From: Bryobacterales bacterium
Lineage (GTDB): Bacteria > Acidobacteriota > Terriglobia > Bryobacterales > UBA6623
Length of the DNA stretch: 64,000 bases
Direction: 5' to 3'
Assembly: GCA_026713545.1 (NCBI GenBank)
Contig: JAPOOG010000077.1
Span: 101,238 to 165,237, forward strand
The notes below the pieces were generated by a model. That model saw only the letters and a program-made list of their open reading frames with translations. It was not told the DNA's origin and searched no databases. Positions 63,262-64,000 of this stretch are shown here, one piece after another (the stretch's first letter is position 1; every line of letters starts with the position of its first letter). A program made the translations under genes and the position numbers.

Positions 63262-64000
63262 TCACCCCCACCAGCTCTCTCCCTCGGCCAAATGGGCCTT
63301 GACAACGTCGGGGTCGAGGTCGATACCCAGGCCGGGTTTATCGGGCACCGTGACGAAGCCGTCTTGACAGAGGGGCTGGTCGTGGACGATGACGTCGTCC
63401 ATCCAGGTACGATCGAAGAAGACGGTTTCGCAGGCGAAGTAGTCACGGATGGTGGAGGCCCAGTGGATGGACGCCATGCCGTTCACGATGCTGCCCGTAT
63501 TGTGGTTGGCGACGGGCAGGAAATAGAGGTCGGCGAGATCGGCCATGCGCTTGTTTTCGAGAAAGCCTCCCGAGTTGCGCAGGTCGGGGTGGATAATGTC
63601 GACCGCAGCGTTGACGATGAATGGCAGCGCCTCGGCGCGGCGCATCCAATTCTCGCCGGTGCAGATGGGGACCGGCGACATGTTAGCCAGCCGCTTCCAG
63701 CTCTCGGAGTAGGCGACCGGCAGGGGATCTTCGAGAAACTTCGGCTTCACATCGGCGAGGGCTTCGGCGAACTCGATGGCGCTGCGCAGATCGAATTCCC
63801 AATGGCAGCCGATCAGGATGTCGTGCTCGAAACCGAGCGCTTCCCGGCAATTCTCGTAGCCTTGGCGAATGCGGAGAACCTCGTCTGTCGAAAGCATGCG
63901 GTTCGACGGGTCGCGGCCCGGGTCGTCGCCCGGCCTGTTCCGCAACGGTCCGAACTTGTGCATGGTGATGCCGTTGGGAGCCTCCTTCACCTGCTGCGCC
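63262..64000 (-). CDS. Enolase-superfamily dehydratase, C-terminal part (mandelate racemase type)
   Basis: The N-terminal part lies beyond the right edge of the window; about 246 codons are present and the frame is open to the end. Visible features are GCHWEFDLRSAIEFAEAL, the metal ligands in KFLEDPLP and CTGENW, DIIHPDLRNSGG and the His of VANHNTGS, followed by VTVPDKPGLGIDLD. The HNTG His as base points to the mandelate racemase/galactonate dehydratase subgroup, not to the Lys-Lys type seen at 40750-41973. It probably dehydrates a sugar acid. Confidence 0.88.
   Translation of the reverse strand, partial: AQQVKEAPNGITMHKFGPLRNRPGDDPGRDPSNRMLSTDEVLRIRQGYENCREALGFEHDILIGCHWEFDLRSAIEFAEALADVKPKFLEDPLPVAYSESWKRLANMSPVPICTGENWMRRAEALPFIVNAAVDIIHPDLRNSGGFLENKRMADLADLYFLPVANHNTGSIVNGMASIHWASTIRDYFACETVFFDRTWMDDVIVHDQPLCQDGFVTVPDKPGLGIDLDPDVVKAHLAEGESWWG

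Overview
The window looks like a chromosomal segment of an acidobacterium, probably a Solibacter/Bryobacterales-like heterotroph. This is an inference from gene content: an Acidobacteria-type VWFA-related secreted protein, paired DUF1592/DUF1552 proteins, several Tat-exported Gfo/Idh and enolase-fold proteins, a lipoprotein sulfatase, a CocE/NonD hydrolase pair and a microcompartment shell gene, in high-GC DNA. No rRNA or species marker is present.

Layout. 0-11 kb: end of a sugar ABC permease and its binding lipoprotein, a small element with inverted ends, a secreted S15-type hydrolase, a DUF3604 protein, an ABC export system on the minus strand (ATPase, FtsX permease, HlyD-like adaptor) and a secreted bicupin. 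11-20.5 kb: PIN/TRAM protein with ispD and ispF, then a minus-strand run of moeA, moaC, a VWFA-related protein and a phosphosugar mutase, then purA. 20.9-28.4 kb: a second S15-type hydrolase and a seven-gene histidine operon hisI-D-C-B-H-F-A, preceded by a promoter, a His-rich leader peptide and a complete transcription attenuator. 28.4-38.6 kb: DksA-type protein, pentaheme cytochrome c, FAH-family protein, recJ, an acylating aldehyde dehydrogenase with a microcompartment shell protein, a sialidase-like protein, a TonB-like protein, a CDP-alcohol phosphatidyltransferase, and greA with a hairpin in its leader. 38.9-50.7 kb: secreted propeller-like protein, RodZ-like protein, Tat-exported enolase-superfamily protein, tRNA-Arg(CCT), alpha/beta hydrolase, Ldh2-type dehydrogenase, heme-oxygenase-fold protein, then a plus-strand group of sulfatase, PfkB kinase and Gfo/Idh oxidoreductase, followed by a thioredoxin-fold protein and a DUF2007 protein. 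51-60.5 kb: ADP-ribosylglycohydrolase, nucleobase permease with an extra C-terminal domain, amidohydrolase, Gfo/Idh protein and the DUF1592-DUF1552 pair. 60.5-62.2 kb is gene-free and full of short degenerate repeats. cysE and a truncated enolase-superfamily gene close the window.

The strongest regulatory find is upstream of hisI: promoter, a 26-codon peptide with six His in nine residues starting almost at the predicted transcript 5' end, a pause hairpin, an antiterminator pairing and a terminator with a T tract. Other points worth a look are the shell protein/aldehyde dehydrogenase pair, whose enzyme carries two similar short helices in a flexible tail, the terminator-like hairpin in the greA leader, and a set of dispersed repeats, one of which supplies a stop codon and another a ribosome binding site.
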